From NCBI GenBank assembly GCA_039636785.1, contig CP144169.1, positions 4,154,001 to 4,218,000 on the forward strand: DNA of 64,000 bases, in the 5' to 3' direction. The translations under genes and the position numbers were made by a program. The stretch is from Micrococcaceae bacterium Sec5.7 (GTDB lineage: Bacteria; Actinomycetota; Actinomycetes; Actinomycetales; Micrococcaceae). Below the pieces are notes generated by a model. The model saw only the letters and a list, made by a program, of their open reading frames with translations, was not told the origin of the DNA and ran no database searches. Within the stretch, counting starts at the first letter, position 1; each line of letters starts with the position of its first letter. Positions 9,238 through 17,584 of this stretch are shown one piece after another.

Positions 9238-10651
9238 ATGAATGTTCAGGGTGTGCCGCTTGCGCGGCGTGGGTTTCTTCGCGGGGCTTTGGCTGCGGCG
9301 GTTCTTGTTCCGATGGGTGGTGCTTTGGTGTCGTGTGCTGCGGGGGGGCGGGGGCGGGCCCGGGGCTGTTTCGGGCGGGGTTGTTTCCGCTACGAATCCG
9401 TTTGGTATGGCGGAGAAGTCCGCGGTTGATGCCGTGATTTTCAAGGGCGGGTACGGGATTGATTATGTTGAGTTCGCGGGGAAGGCTTTTGAGTCGGCCC
9501 AGGCGGGGTCCACGGCGAAGATCGCTGCGTCGACGGATATTGCGCAGGAGTTGCAGCCGCGTTTCGTGGGTGGGAATCCGCCGGACCTGATTGATAATTC
9601 GGGGGCGAAGGCGATCGGTTTCAGCACGATCCTGGCGCAGCTGGAGGATCTGAGTGCGGTGATCGAGGCGAAGAACCTTGAGGGCGCCGTCATTAAGGAC
9701 ACGTTGTATGGCGGTGTCCTGGCGCCGGGGACCTTTGATGGGAAGCTGGCGGCCTTGAATTATGTGCTGACGGTTTTCGCGGTGTGGTATTCGGCGGCGT
9801 TGTTCCAGGAGAAGGGTTGGGTTGTTCCCAGGACCTGGGAGGAGGCGCTGGCTTTGGGCGAGAAGGCCAAGGCCGAGGGCAAGTACCTGTTCTGCTGGGG
9901 CAAGGAGGCTGCCACGTATTACCAGGAGATGGCGATTGCGTCGGCGATCAAGGAGGGCGGGGACGAAGTCCGTCTGGGCCTGGAGAACCTGAAGGAGGGC
10001 TGCTGGTCGCATCCGGCGCTGCAGGGTGTCTTCACGGCCCTGGAGAAGATCGTGAAGTCCGGTTATGTCAAGCCGGGCGGGTCGGGGACTGCTTTCACGG
10101 CGGCGCAGGCGCAGTGGTCCAATGCCGGTGAGGCGCTGCTGTATCCGTCGGGTTCGTGGATCGAGAACGAGATGAAGGACCAGACGAAGGCCGGCTTCAA
10201 GATGACCGGTGCCCCTGTTCCGACTGTGACGGCGGGTTCGAAGATGCCGTACACGGCGCTGCACAGTGCCGCGGGTGAGCCGTTTGTGGTTCCGTCCCAG
10301 GGCAGGAACGTTGCCGGCGGCAAGGAAATGCTCCGGGTGATGTTGTCCAAGGAGGCGGCGACGAATTTCGCCAAGACCAAGCTGGCGCCCACGATCGTGA
10401 AGGACACGGTCCCGGCGGACGGGTTCGGGTCCACGGCGCTGGTGTCCCAGACGAAGCTGCTTGAGGATGCCGGGACGGATATCTTCTCCTGGAACTTCGT
10501 TGATCTTTATGGCACGAACAAGGACCAGCTGGTGGTCTGGAACACGTTCCTGGACGGCAAGTCCGATGTGGCGACGCTGACCTCCGGGCTGCAGAAGATC
10601 TCGGACAAGGTCCGCAATGATCCCTCGGTGAAGAAGATTGAGGTCAAGTGA
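9238..10651 (+). pseudogene. ngcE: NgcE-like N-acetylglucosamine/chitobiose-binding lipoprotein, frameshifted
   Basis: The true N-terminus starts at ATG 9238 (SD GGAAGG upstream). It encodes a twin-arginine-like head LARRGFLRGALAA and a lipobox ending in LVSC. The mature protein lies one frame over and begins ATNPFGMAEKSAVDAVIFKGG, as in NgcE of the Streptomyces NgcEFG transporter. The frames meet at the G7 run 9342-9348. Removing one G joins them as LVSCAAGGGGGPG and gives an intact 470-residue protein. As written, the product is truncated. The cause may be a sequencing slip, a recent mutation or homopolymer phase variation. Coupled ngcF and ngcG follow. Confidence 0.8.
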
Positions 10652-11643
10652 CCGTTCTTGATACCAGGACCCTTTCGGGCGGCGGCAGGCCTGCCGCCGT
10701 CCGGCGGCGGAGGAAGCTGACCTTTGACCGGGTGAGTTTCTTTGCCGTGTTCCTCGGGCTGCCGCTGGCCATCTATCTGGTCTTCGTGATCTCCCCGTTC
10801 ATCCAGGCGTTTTACTACTCGATGACGGACTGGTCCGGTTTCACGGCCACGATGAACTTCACCGGCCTTGAAAACTACCGGAAGCTGTTCGCGGATGAGA
10901 TCTTCATGAAGGCCATGGGCAACAATGTGGTGCTGTGCCTGGTGCTGCCGGTCATCACCATCATCCTGAGCCTGGTGCTGGCGTCCATGATCACGGTGGG
11001 CGGCTCCAGCCGCGGGCAGGTCAAGGGCCTGAAGAATTCCAGCTTCTACCGGGTGGTGTCCTTCTTCCCCTATGTCATTCCTGCCATTGCCATCGGCATC
11101 ATGTGGCTGCAGATCTATGATCCCTCCAACGGGCTCCTGAACGGCATGCTGACCTCGCTGGGTTTTGACCAGGCCAGCTCCTTCCCCTGGCTCGGTGATG
11201 AACGGACCGCGATGGGCGCCACGATGTTCGTGATCGTGTGGGGCTTCGTGGGCTTCTACATGGTGTTGTTCATCGCCGCGATCAAGGGCATCCCGGCGGA
11301 GCTGTTCGAGGCCGCCCGCATCGACGGTGCCGGGCGGTTGCGGACCGCGGTGTCCCTGACTATCCCGCTGATCCGGGACAACATCCAGACCGCCTACATC
11401 TACATGGGCATCCTGGCCCTGGACGCCTTCGTGTACATGGCCGCGCTGAACTCCGGCGGCGGCCCGAACAACTCCACCCTGGTGATGTCCCAGCAGCTGC
11501 TCTCCACGGCCTTCACCAAGGGCCAGTTCGGCTACGCCAGCGCCATGGGCGTGGTCCTGGCCATCGTCACGCTGATCTTCGCGGCGCTGGTGTTCCTGGT
11601 GAACCGGCTCACCGGCGGAAGTAAGGACACCTCGGGCTCATGA
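10648..11643 (+). CDS. ngcF: carbohydrate ABC transporter permease, NgcF-like
   Basis: This 331-residue MalF-type inner-membrane permease has six or so hydrophobic helices and the cytoplasmic EAA loop ELFEAARIDGAGRLRT that docks on the ATPase. Its GTG start overlaps the ngcE stop (GTGA), showing translational coupling. Together with the NgcE-like protein it should import N-acetylglucosamine or chitobiose. No ATPase gene is present here. Transporters of this class usually borrow the shared MsiK ATPase encoded elsewhere. Confidence 0.88.
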   Translation: MTVLDTRTLSGGGRPAAVRRRRKLTFDRVSFFAVFLGLPLAIYLVFVISPFIQAFYYSMTDWSGFTATMNFTGLENYRKLFADEIFMKAMGNNVVLCLVLPVITIILSLVLASMITVGGSSRGQVKGLKNSSFYRVVSFFPYVIPAIAIGIMWLQIYDPSNGLLNGMLTSLGFDQASSFPWLGDERTAMGATMFVIVWGFVGFYMVLFIAAIKGIPAELFEAARIDGAGRLRTAVSLTIPLIRDNIQTAYIYMGILALDAFVYMAALNSGGGPNNSTLVMSQQLLSTAFTKGQFGYASAMGVVLAIVTLIFAALVFLVNRLTGGSKDTSGS

Positions 11644-12578
11644 GAACAAAAACCCTGACACAGAACCCCGCCGGGAACCCCGCCACGGGACCGGGAACAG
11701 CCACGGGACCGGGACCGGGACGGTTCGTTGAACGCAGGCCGCGGTCCACCCGCGGCGACAAGGTGGTGGGGACCGTCTCCCACACCATGCTCATCATCTG
11801 GTCCGTGATCGTGGTCCTGCCGCTGCTGTGGACGTTGATGACCTCGTTCAAGACCAGCAGCGAGATCTTTGCCTCGCCCTTCGCCCTGCCCGTCACGTGG
11901 AACGCGGGCAACTACGTCACGGCCTGGAACACCGCCGGGATCGGGAACTACTTCCTGAACACCGTCATGGTGGTCGGGTCGGCACTGGTGGTCGTGATGG
12001 TCCTGGGCGCCATGTGCGCCTACGTGCTGGCCCGGTTCCAGTTCCGCGGCAGCCGCGCCATCTACTACCTGATGCTCGCCGGGCTGACGTTCCCGATCTT
12101 CCTGGCCGTCGTCCCGCTGTTCTTCATCCTCAAGAACATGGGGCTGCTGAACACCCTGCCGGGCCTGACCATCACCTACGTGGCGTTCGCGCTGCCGTTC
12201 ACCGTGTTCTTCCTGTTCTCCTTCTTCAAGTCCCTGCCGAACGAGATCGCCGAAGCCGCGGCCCTGGACGGCGCCAGCGAATGGCGGACCTTCTTCCAGG
12301 TCATGCTGCCCATGGCCAAGCCCGGCATGGCCTCGGTGGCGATCTTCAACTTCCTCGGGCTCTGGAACCAGTTCCTGCTCCCCGTGGCGTTGAACAGCAA
12401 CGAGAAGAACTACGTCCTCTCCCAGGGCCTGGCACGGTTCGCCTCCCAGGCCGGCTACAACGTGGACTTCGGCTCGCTCTTCGCCGCCGTCGTCATCACC
12501 GTCGCCCCCGTCCTGGTCGTCTACATCATCTTCCAGCGCCAGCTCCAGGGCTCCGTCACCCAAGGCACCTCCAAATAG
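11640..12578 (+). CDS. ngcG: carbohydrate ABC transporter permease, NgcG-like
   Basis: This is the MalG-type partner permease, 312 residues, with a Gly/Pro/Thr-rich N-terminal tail (about 1-35) before the first membrane helix. The EAA loop reads EIAEAAALDGASEWRT. Its ATG overlaps the ngcF stop codon as ATGA, so the three ngc genes form one coupled unit. A long GC hairpin 17 bp after the stop probably ends the transcript. Confidence 0.88.
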   Translation: MRTKTLTQNPAGNPATGPGTATGPGPGRFVERRPRSTRGDKVVGTVSHTMLIIWSVIVVLPLLWTLMTSFKTSSEIFASPFALPVTWNAGNYVTAWNTAGIGNYFLNTVMVVGSALVVVMVLGAMCAYVLARFQFRGSRAIYYLMLAGLTFPIFLAVVPLFFILKNMGLLNTLPGLTITYVAFALPFTVFFLFSFFKSLPNEIAEAAALDGASEWRTFFQVMLPMAKPGMASVAIFNFLGLWNQFLLPVALNSNEKNYVLSQGLARFASQAGYNVDFGSLFAAVVITVAPVLVVYIIFQRQLQGSVTQGTSK

Positions 12579-12594
12579 TGCTTTTCTGAACGCC

Positions 12595-12641
12595 CGACGG
12601 CGGCCGGTCGCCTTTCCACGGAAGGTCACCGGCCGCCGTCG
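12595..12641 (+). terminator. GC-rich hairpin after ngcG
   Basis: CGACGGCGGCCGGT pairs perfectly with ACCGGCCGCCGTCG, with a smaller CCTTTCC/GGAAGG-type stem in the loop. It starts 17 bp after the ngcG stop. There is no T run, which is common for hairpin terminators in high-GC actinobacteria. Confidence 0.6.
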
Positions 12642-12772
12642 CAGCTCCTGCCGCGGCACCACCCCGTCCGAGCCCCGTCCGCAGATCCGGGCCTTGACGC
12701 CTCGGATGCGCGAACAAGCCCCTGACGCCCGGCCCGGACCTTGTCAAGGTGGTTGGGGCCAGTGGGAGTTAG

Positions 12773-13080
12773 GCGGCTACGGCTGGATCGCTTCTGGTGC
12801 TGGATCGTTCGGGGTTTCTCTCTAGGGCTGCGGCAAGGGTGAGGCCCCGTTCGGTGGCCTTCGCGGAGGCGAGGCCGTAGTGGACGTCTGCCGGGGCATT
12901 GAGGCCGATGTCGGTGTGGCGGCGGTTGAGAACGGTGGGAGTTGGAGTGGTTGTATCCGTCGACGAAGGCCGCCATGAAGGTCCTCGCGTCGGCCAGGGA
13001 GCCGTGCCGTTCGGGGAAGACGGGCGCGAATTTCAAGGTCTTGAACCAGGCCTCGCTGTGGGGTTGTCGCGGCGGAATCC
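12773..13080 (-). pseudogene. IS3-family transposase remnant (C-terminal integrase core)
   Basis: Read on the minus strand, this stretch encodes DNPHSEAWFKTLKFAPVFPE, then HGSLADARTFMAAFVDGYNH, the well-known C-terminal part of IS3-family OrfB integrases. It includes the last catalytic Glu (SEA). After GYNHSNSH the frame shifts by one near 12925 and continues as NRRHTDIGLNAPADVHYGLA to a stop. Upstream of about 13080 homology is lost. OrfA, the first two catalytic Asp residues and the terminal repeats are not seen, so this is a dead fragment in the ngcG-pstS gap. Confidence 0.75.
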
Positions 13081-13197
13081 CTTGTCCGGTACCGCTCTGA
13101 TCCCGGGTTCGTCCGGGATTTCACTACGGCTGTGACGTAGCTAACGCAATGGCAACCCGGCACTTGTAAGCCAATATCCCGCCGTCGTTAATCCGCT

Positions 13198-13230
13198 GTT
13201 CACCTTGGACCCCAATTCCCGTCACCTGCA
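13198..13230 (+). promoter_or_regulatory. candidate PHO box upstream of pstS
   Basis: GTTCACCTTGG is followed 22 bases on by CGTCACCTGCA, so two 11-bp units sit in phase with a weaker middle unit. Tandem 11-bp GTTCACC-type units are the binding sites of PhoP response regulators in actinobacteria. The site lies about 100 bp before pstS, the gene most strongly induced by phosphate starvation. Confidence 0.45.
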
Positions 13231-13327
13231 GACCATAACTTCAATGGAAGTACAAAACGTACGCATCCGCGCGCCAATGCTTCTCCGGCACGGCCGCAAC
13301 TGAATATCCCTGGAAGAGGTACATCTA

Positions 13328-14449
13328 GTGAAGGCACTCCGCTTCGGCCGCCACGCGGCTATCGCTGTTATTGCAGCCGGCGCACTCGCGCTCACCGCCT
13401 GTGGTTCAGACAACGCCACGGGCACCACGCCCGCAGGCAACCCGTCTTCCGCCGGCACCAAGGTCACCGGCACCCTCACCGGCATCGGCGCGTCCTCCAC
13501 CGGCGCAGCCATGGATGCCTGGAAGGCCGGCTTCGCCTCCGCAAACCAGGGCGCCACCGTGCAGTACTCCCCGGATGGTTCCGGTGCAGGCCGCAAGGCC
13601 ATCATCGACGGCTCGGCCCAGTTCGCCGGCTCCGATGCTTACCTCAAGGATGAAGAGCTGGCCAGCTCCAAGGCCAAGTGCGGCCCCGACGGCGCCATCA
13701 ACATCCCGGTGTACATCTCCCCGATCGCCATCGCCTTCAACCTCCCGGATATCAAGGAACTGAAGCTCGACGCCGCCACCGCTGCCAAGATCTTCCGCGG
13801 CGAAATCGCCAAGTGGAACGACGCCGCAATCGTTGCCTTGAACCCGGATGCCAAGCTCCCGGACCTCAAGGTCACCCCCGTGAACCGCTCTGACGATTCC
13901 GGTACCACCTCCAACTTCACCGATTACCTGTCTTCAGCTGCTCCTGAGGTCTGGACCGACAAGTCTGCCGGCATCTGGCCCGCATCCCTGAAGGGCGAGA
14001 ACGCCAAGGGCACCTCCGGCGTGGTCAAGACCGTCACCGACACCCCGGGCGCTGTAACCTACGCGGATGACTCCGCGGTGGGCGGCAAGCTGGGCACCGC
14101 CCAGATCAAGGTTGGATCCGAGTTCGTTGCGATCTCTGCCGATGCTGCTGCCAAGGCTGTTGAAGCCAGCAAGGCTGTGGAAGGCCGCTCCGCCACGGAC
14201 GTTGCCATCAAGCTGGACCGCAAGACCACCGAATCCGGCGCGTACCCGGTCGTCCTGGTTTCCTACCACGTAGTCTGCACCACCTACGAAAAGCAGGAAA
14301 CCGTTGACCTGGTCAAGGCTTTCGAGAACTACGTAGTGTCCGACGCCGGCCAGAAGGCCGCCGCTGACTCCGCAAAGTCCGCTCCGCTCTCCCCGGCATT
14401 GGCCGAGAAGGCAGTCAAGGCGATCGAGTCCATCAAGGTCAAGTCCTAG
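13328..14449 (+). CDS. pstS: phosphate ABC transporter substrate-binding lipoprotein PstS
   Basis: PstS captures phosphate at the outer face of the membrane for PstCAB. The lipoprotein signal ends in LALTAC with Cys 25. The mature part begins with a Ser/Thr/Gly linker and contains the family phosphate-contact segments GIGASSTG, YSPDGSGAG and NRSDDSGTTSNFTDYL. The 373-residue length is normal. The start is GTG at 13328, with GGAAGAGG upstream. A strong hairpin separates it from pstC, as expected where the binding protein is made in excess. Confidence 0.95.
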   Translation: MKALRFGRHAAIAVIAAGALALTACGSDNATGTTPAGNPSSAGTKVTGTLTGIGASSTGAAMDAWKAGFASANQGATVQYSPDGSGAGRKAIIDGSAQFAGSDAYLKDEELASSKAKCGPDGAINIPVYISPIAIAFNLPDIKELKLDAATAAKIFRGEIAKWNDAAIVALNPDAKLPDLKVTPVNRSDDSGTTSNFTDYLSSAAPEVWTDKSAGIWPASLKGENAKGTSGVVKTVTDTPGAVTYADDSAVGGKLGTAQIKVGSEFVAISADAAAKAVEASKAVEGRSATDVAIKLDRKTTESGAYPVVLVSYHVVCTTYEKQETVDLVKAFENYVVSDAGQKAAADSAKSAPLSPALAEKAVKAIESIKVKS

Positions 14450-14495
14450 GGATACTTTGCTCCACGAGGCATAGTGGAAACACCTGCCTGACTCC

Positions 14496-14550
14496 GGTTC
14501 CCTGTCCTGTGCACAGGCGGTCACAGACCGCCTGCACAAGGCAGGGAACC
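14496..14550 (+). terminator. attenuator hairpin between pstS and pstC
   Basis: GGTTCCCTG at the left end pairs with CAGGGAACC at the right, and the inner CAGGCGGTC pairs with GACCGCCTG around an ACA loop, with a small asymmetric bulge. There is no T run. Its place just after pstS suggests partial termination or 3'-end protection that raises PstS above PstCAB. Confidence 0.65.
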
Positions 14551-14590
14551 TGAGTGTTTGTCCGGAAGTACCAACTCAAAAGGATTGTTT

Positions 14591-15523
14591 GTGACCACCA
14601 ACTCCCTGACAAGTTCCAGGGGCGCAGGACGCGCCGGGGACAAAGTCTTTTCCGGGGCAACCCTGGGCGCAGGGATCCTGATCCTGGCCGTGCTCTTCGG
14701 CGTTGCCCTCTTCCTTGTCGTCCAGGCAATACCGGCGCTGGTGGCATCCCCGGACCAGATCCAGGGCGGCAGCGGCTTCTTCGCCTACATCTGGCCGATC
14801 GTTGTTGGCACCCTGATCGCGGCCGTCATCGCGCTTGTGATCGCCACCCCGGTGGCAATCGGCGTCGCGCTTTTCATCTCGCACTTTGCACCGCGCAAAC
14901 TGGCCTCAGGCCTGGGCTTCGTTGTTGATCTTCTTGCCGCCATCCCGTCCGTGGTGTACGGCGCGTGGGGCGCAGCCGTTCTGGCCAAGGAAATCTCGCC
15001 GGCCTACAACTGGCTTGCGGACAACATGGGCTGGCTGCCCATCTTCCAGGGCCCGGCCTCCGCTACCGGCAAGACGATCCTCACCGCGGGAATCGTGCTC
15101 TCCGTCATGGTTCTGCCCATCATTACTTCCCTGACCCGCGAGATCTTCCTGCAGACGCCCAAACTGCACGAGGAAGCCGCCCTCGCATTGGGAGCCACGC
15201 GCTGGGAAATGATCAAAACGGCGGTGCTGCCTTTCGCCCGCCCCGGCATCATCAGCGCCGTTATGCTGGGCCTGGGCCGAGCACTCGGCGAGACCATGGC
15301 CGTTGCCCTGGTGCTTTCCTCCGGCGCCCTGACCGCCAGTCTGATCCAGTCCGGCAACCAGACCATCGCGGCGGAAATTGCCCTCAACTTCCCGGAAGCC
15401 AGCGGCCTGAAGGTCAGTACCCTGATTGCCGCCGGCCTGGTGCTGTTTGTGATCACCCTGGGCGTCAACATGATTGCCCGCTGGGTCATCAGCCGGCACA
15501 AAGAATTCTCGGGAGCCAACTAA
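14591..15523 (+). CDS. pstC: phosphate ABC transporter permease PstC
   Basis: This 310-residue inner-membrane subunit forms the phosphate channel with PstA. It has six hydrophobic segments and the EAA loop EEAALALGATRWEMIKTAVLP. GTG at 14591 is chosen because AAAGGA lies 8 bases upstream and the protein then starts TTNSLTSSRG. The longer in-frame reading from TTG 14558 begins just after the hairpin and lacks a good SD. pstA follows directly after the stop. Confidence 0.93.
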   Translation: MTTNSLTSSRGAGRAGDKVFSGATLGAGILILAVLFGVALFLVVQAIPALVASPDQIQGGSGFFAYIWPIVVGTLIAAVIALVIATPVAIGVALFISHFAPRKLASGLGFVVDLLAAIPSVVYGAWGAAVLAKEISPAYNWLADNMGWLPIFQGPASATGKTILTAGIVLSVMVLPIITSLTREIFLQTPKLHEEAALALGATRWEMIKTAVLPFARPGIISAVMLGLGRALGETMAVALVLSSGALTASLIQSGNQTIAAEIALNFPEASGLKVSTLIAAGLVLFVITLGVNMIARWVISRHKEFSGAN

Positions 15524-16633
15524 ATGACCTCCACTCTGTCACCGGTGCGGAAGCGCTCCGCGCTCACCAAGGGCCAGCTGCCCAAGTTCGCGCCGTACCT
15601 TGTCCTTGCGCTTGCTCTGATCACCGGCGCGGCCATCCTGGCGCTGATCGGGTTCAACGCCTTCGGCTGGGGCATCGTCTCCGCCATCCTGTTCGCCGCA
15701 GGCCTGGTCGGCTGGAGTGCCGCCGTAGAGGGCGCACGCAAAGCCAAGGACAAACTGGCCACCTGCCTGGTGGTGGGGTCCTTCCTCGTCGCCTTGCTCC
15801 CGTTGATCTCGGTGATCTGGACCGTGATGGTCAACGGCATCCCCGGTATCATCGCGCCCGGCTTCCTGGGTAACTCCATGAACGGGGTCACCGGCGTCTT
15901 CGACAACAAGGCTGCTGAAGAAGGTGCCCCGGTTCTGGGCGGCGTCTACCACGCGCTGGTCGGCACCGTTCAAATCACGCTGCTGGCCACCGTCATTTCC
16001 GTGCCCGTGGGCCTGCTGACGGCGATCTACCTCGTGGAATACGGCAACGACCGCCGGCTTGCCCGCGCCATCACCTTCTTTGTGGACGTGATGACCGGCA
16101 TCCCGTCCATTGTGGCCGGCCTCTTCGCCGCGGCTTTCTTCTTCGCCATCGTGGGGCCCGGCACCAAAACAGGTGCTGTCGCCGCCGTCGCGCTTTCCGT
16201 CCTGATGATCCCCGTTGTGGTTCGCTCCAGCGAGGAAATGCTCAGGATCGTCCCGAACGAACTCCGCGAAGCCGCCTACGCATTGGGTGTGCGCAAGTGG
16301 AGGACCATCCTCAGGGTGGTCATTCCGACGGCGATCTCCGGCATTGCGTCCGGCATCACCCTGGCGATCGCCCGCGTGATCGGCGAGACCGCGCCCATAC
16401 TGGTCACCGCCGGTTTTGCCACCACCATCAACAACAACGTGTTCGGCGGCTGGATGGCCTCGCTGCCCACGTTCATCTACACGCAGATCCTGAACCCCAC
16501 CTCACCGGCCAACCCGGATCCGTCCGCGCAGCGGGCCTGGGGCGCGGCCCTGGTGCTCATCATCCTGGTGATGCTCCTGAACCTCGGCGCCCGCCTGATC
16601 GCCAACATCTTTGCACCCAAGGCCGGCCGCTAG
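15524..16633 (+). CDS. pstA: phosphate ABC transporter permease PstA
   Basis: This 369-residue partner of PstC has an N-terminal extension carrying two additional hydrophobic segments (about residues 25-65) before the canonical six-helix core, a layout seen in actinobacterial PstA. The EAA loop reads LREAAYALGVRKWRTILRVV. The ATG abuts the pstC stop with no gap, so translation is coupled. Confidence 0.93.
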   Translation: MTSTLSPVRKRSALTKGQLPKFAPYLVLALALITGAAILALIGFNAFGWGIVSAILFAAGLVGWSAAVEGARKAKDKLATCLVVGSFLVALLPLISVIWTVMVNGIPGIIAPGFLGNSMNGVTGVFDNKAAEEGAPVLGGVYHALVGTVQITLLATVISVPVGLLTAIYLVEYGNDRRLARAITFFVDVMTGIPSIVAGLFAAAFFFAIVGPGTKTGAVAAVALSVLMIPVVVRSSEEMLRIVPNELREAAYALGVRKWRTILRVVIPTAISGIASGITLAIARVIGETAPILVTAGFATTINNNVFGGWMASLPTFIYTQILNPTSPANPDPSAQRAWGAALVLIILVMLLNLGARLIANIFAPKAGR

Positions 16634-16723
16634 CGCCGCCACAGGCCGTTAGCACCCGCCATTCCGCACCGGAACGGCCGCCGCTAGACTTCAATCCATA
16701 CCTCCAGCAAGTGAAGGAACACC

Positions 16724-17503
16724 ATGTCCAAGCGCATCGACGTCAAAGACTTGAACGTCTACTACGGCAACTTCCTCGCCGTCGAAGACGTCAACATCAA
16801 CATCGAAGCCAAGTCCGTCACGGCATTCATCGGCCCCTCCGGCTGCGGCAAGTCCACGTTCCTGCGCACCCTGAACCGCATGCACGAGGTCCTGCCCGGC
16901 GCCCGTGTTGAAGGTGAAGTACTGCTCGACGGCGACAACCTCTACGGCCCCGGCGTGGACCCCGTGACCGTGCGCTCGCAGATCGGCATGGTGTTCCAGC
17001 GCCCCAACCCGTTCCCCACCATGTCCATCCGGGACAACGTCCTGGCCGGTGTGAAGCTGAACAACCAGAAGATCTCCAAGGGCGAGGCCGATGCCCTCGT
17101 GGAGCGGTCCCTGCAGGGCGCCAACCTCTGGAACGAGGTAAAGGACCGCCTGGTGAAGCCCGGATCCAGCCTGTCCGGCGGCCAGCAGCAGCGCCTGTGC
17201 ATTGCCCGCGCCATCGCCGTTGAGCCGCAGGTGATCCTGATGGACGAGCCCTGCTCCGCCCTGGACCCCATCTCCACGCTGGCCATTGAGGACCTCATCA
17301 ACGAGCTCAAGGACCAGTACACCGTGGTGATCGTGACCCACAACATGCAGCAGGCCGCGCGTGTTTCGGACAAGACCGCGTTCTTCAACATCGCCGGCAC
17401 CGGCAAGCCCGGCAAACTGATCGAATTCGCCGAGACCAGCACCATCTTCAACAACCCGGCACAGAAGGCCACGGAAGACTACGTCTCCGGCCGCTTCGGA
17501 TAG
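16724..17503 (+). CDS. pstB: phosphate ABC transporter ATP-binding protein PstB
   Basis: This cytoplasmic ATPase powers phosphate import. Walker A is GPSGCGKS, the Q-loop region is [11 protein letters not shown], the ABC signature is [14 protein letters not shown], and Walker B is [13 protein letters not shown] followed by the switch His in VTHNMQQA. The 259-residue length is typical. The start follows AAGGAAC. No phoU follows in this operon. A DUF47 protein sits with the convergent pit gene instead. Confidence 0.96.
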   Translation: MSKRIDVKDLNVYYGNFLAVEDVNINIEAKSVTAFIGPSGCGKSTFLRTLNRMHEVLPGARVEGEVLLDGDNLYGPGVDPVTVRSQIGMVFQRPNPFPTMSIRDNVLAGVKLNNQKISKGEADALVERSLQGANLWNEVKDRLVKPGSSLSGGQQQRLCIARAIAVEPQVILMDEPCSALDPISTLAIEDLINELKDQYTVVIVTHNMQQAARVSDKTAFFNIAGTGKPGKLIEFAETSTIFNNPAQKATEDYVSGRFG

Positions 17504-17517
17504 GCCACTCTCCGGGC

Positions 17518-17577
17518 ATCGAGTGCTCCATAACTGCCCTTTTGAGGGCCCGGAACGGCAGTTCAGGAGCAATCGAT
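17518..17577. repeat. 60-bp palindromic element, copy B
   Basis: This is the same length and arm design as copy A at 1132: ATCGAGTGCTCC at the left and GGAGCAATCGAT at the right, with inner CTGCCCTTTTGAG and CGGCAG arms. Bases conserved between copies are mostly the outer 12 of each arm and the CTTTTGAG-type core. It lies between convergent pstB and pit, 14 bp after the pstB stop, and could terminate both. Confidence 0.8.
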
Positions 17578-17584
17578 GGAGTTG

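Noticed and set aside
9242-10651. ATG at 9242 as the real start of the binding-protein gene
   Set aside because: The first 40 residues are Arg/Trp/Gly-rich nonsense without a lipobox, while the other frame from 9238 encodes a perfect lipoprotein signal. A frameshift explains both.
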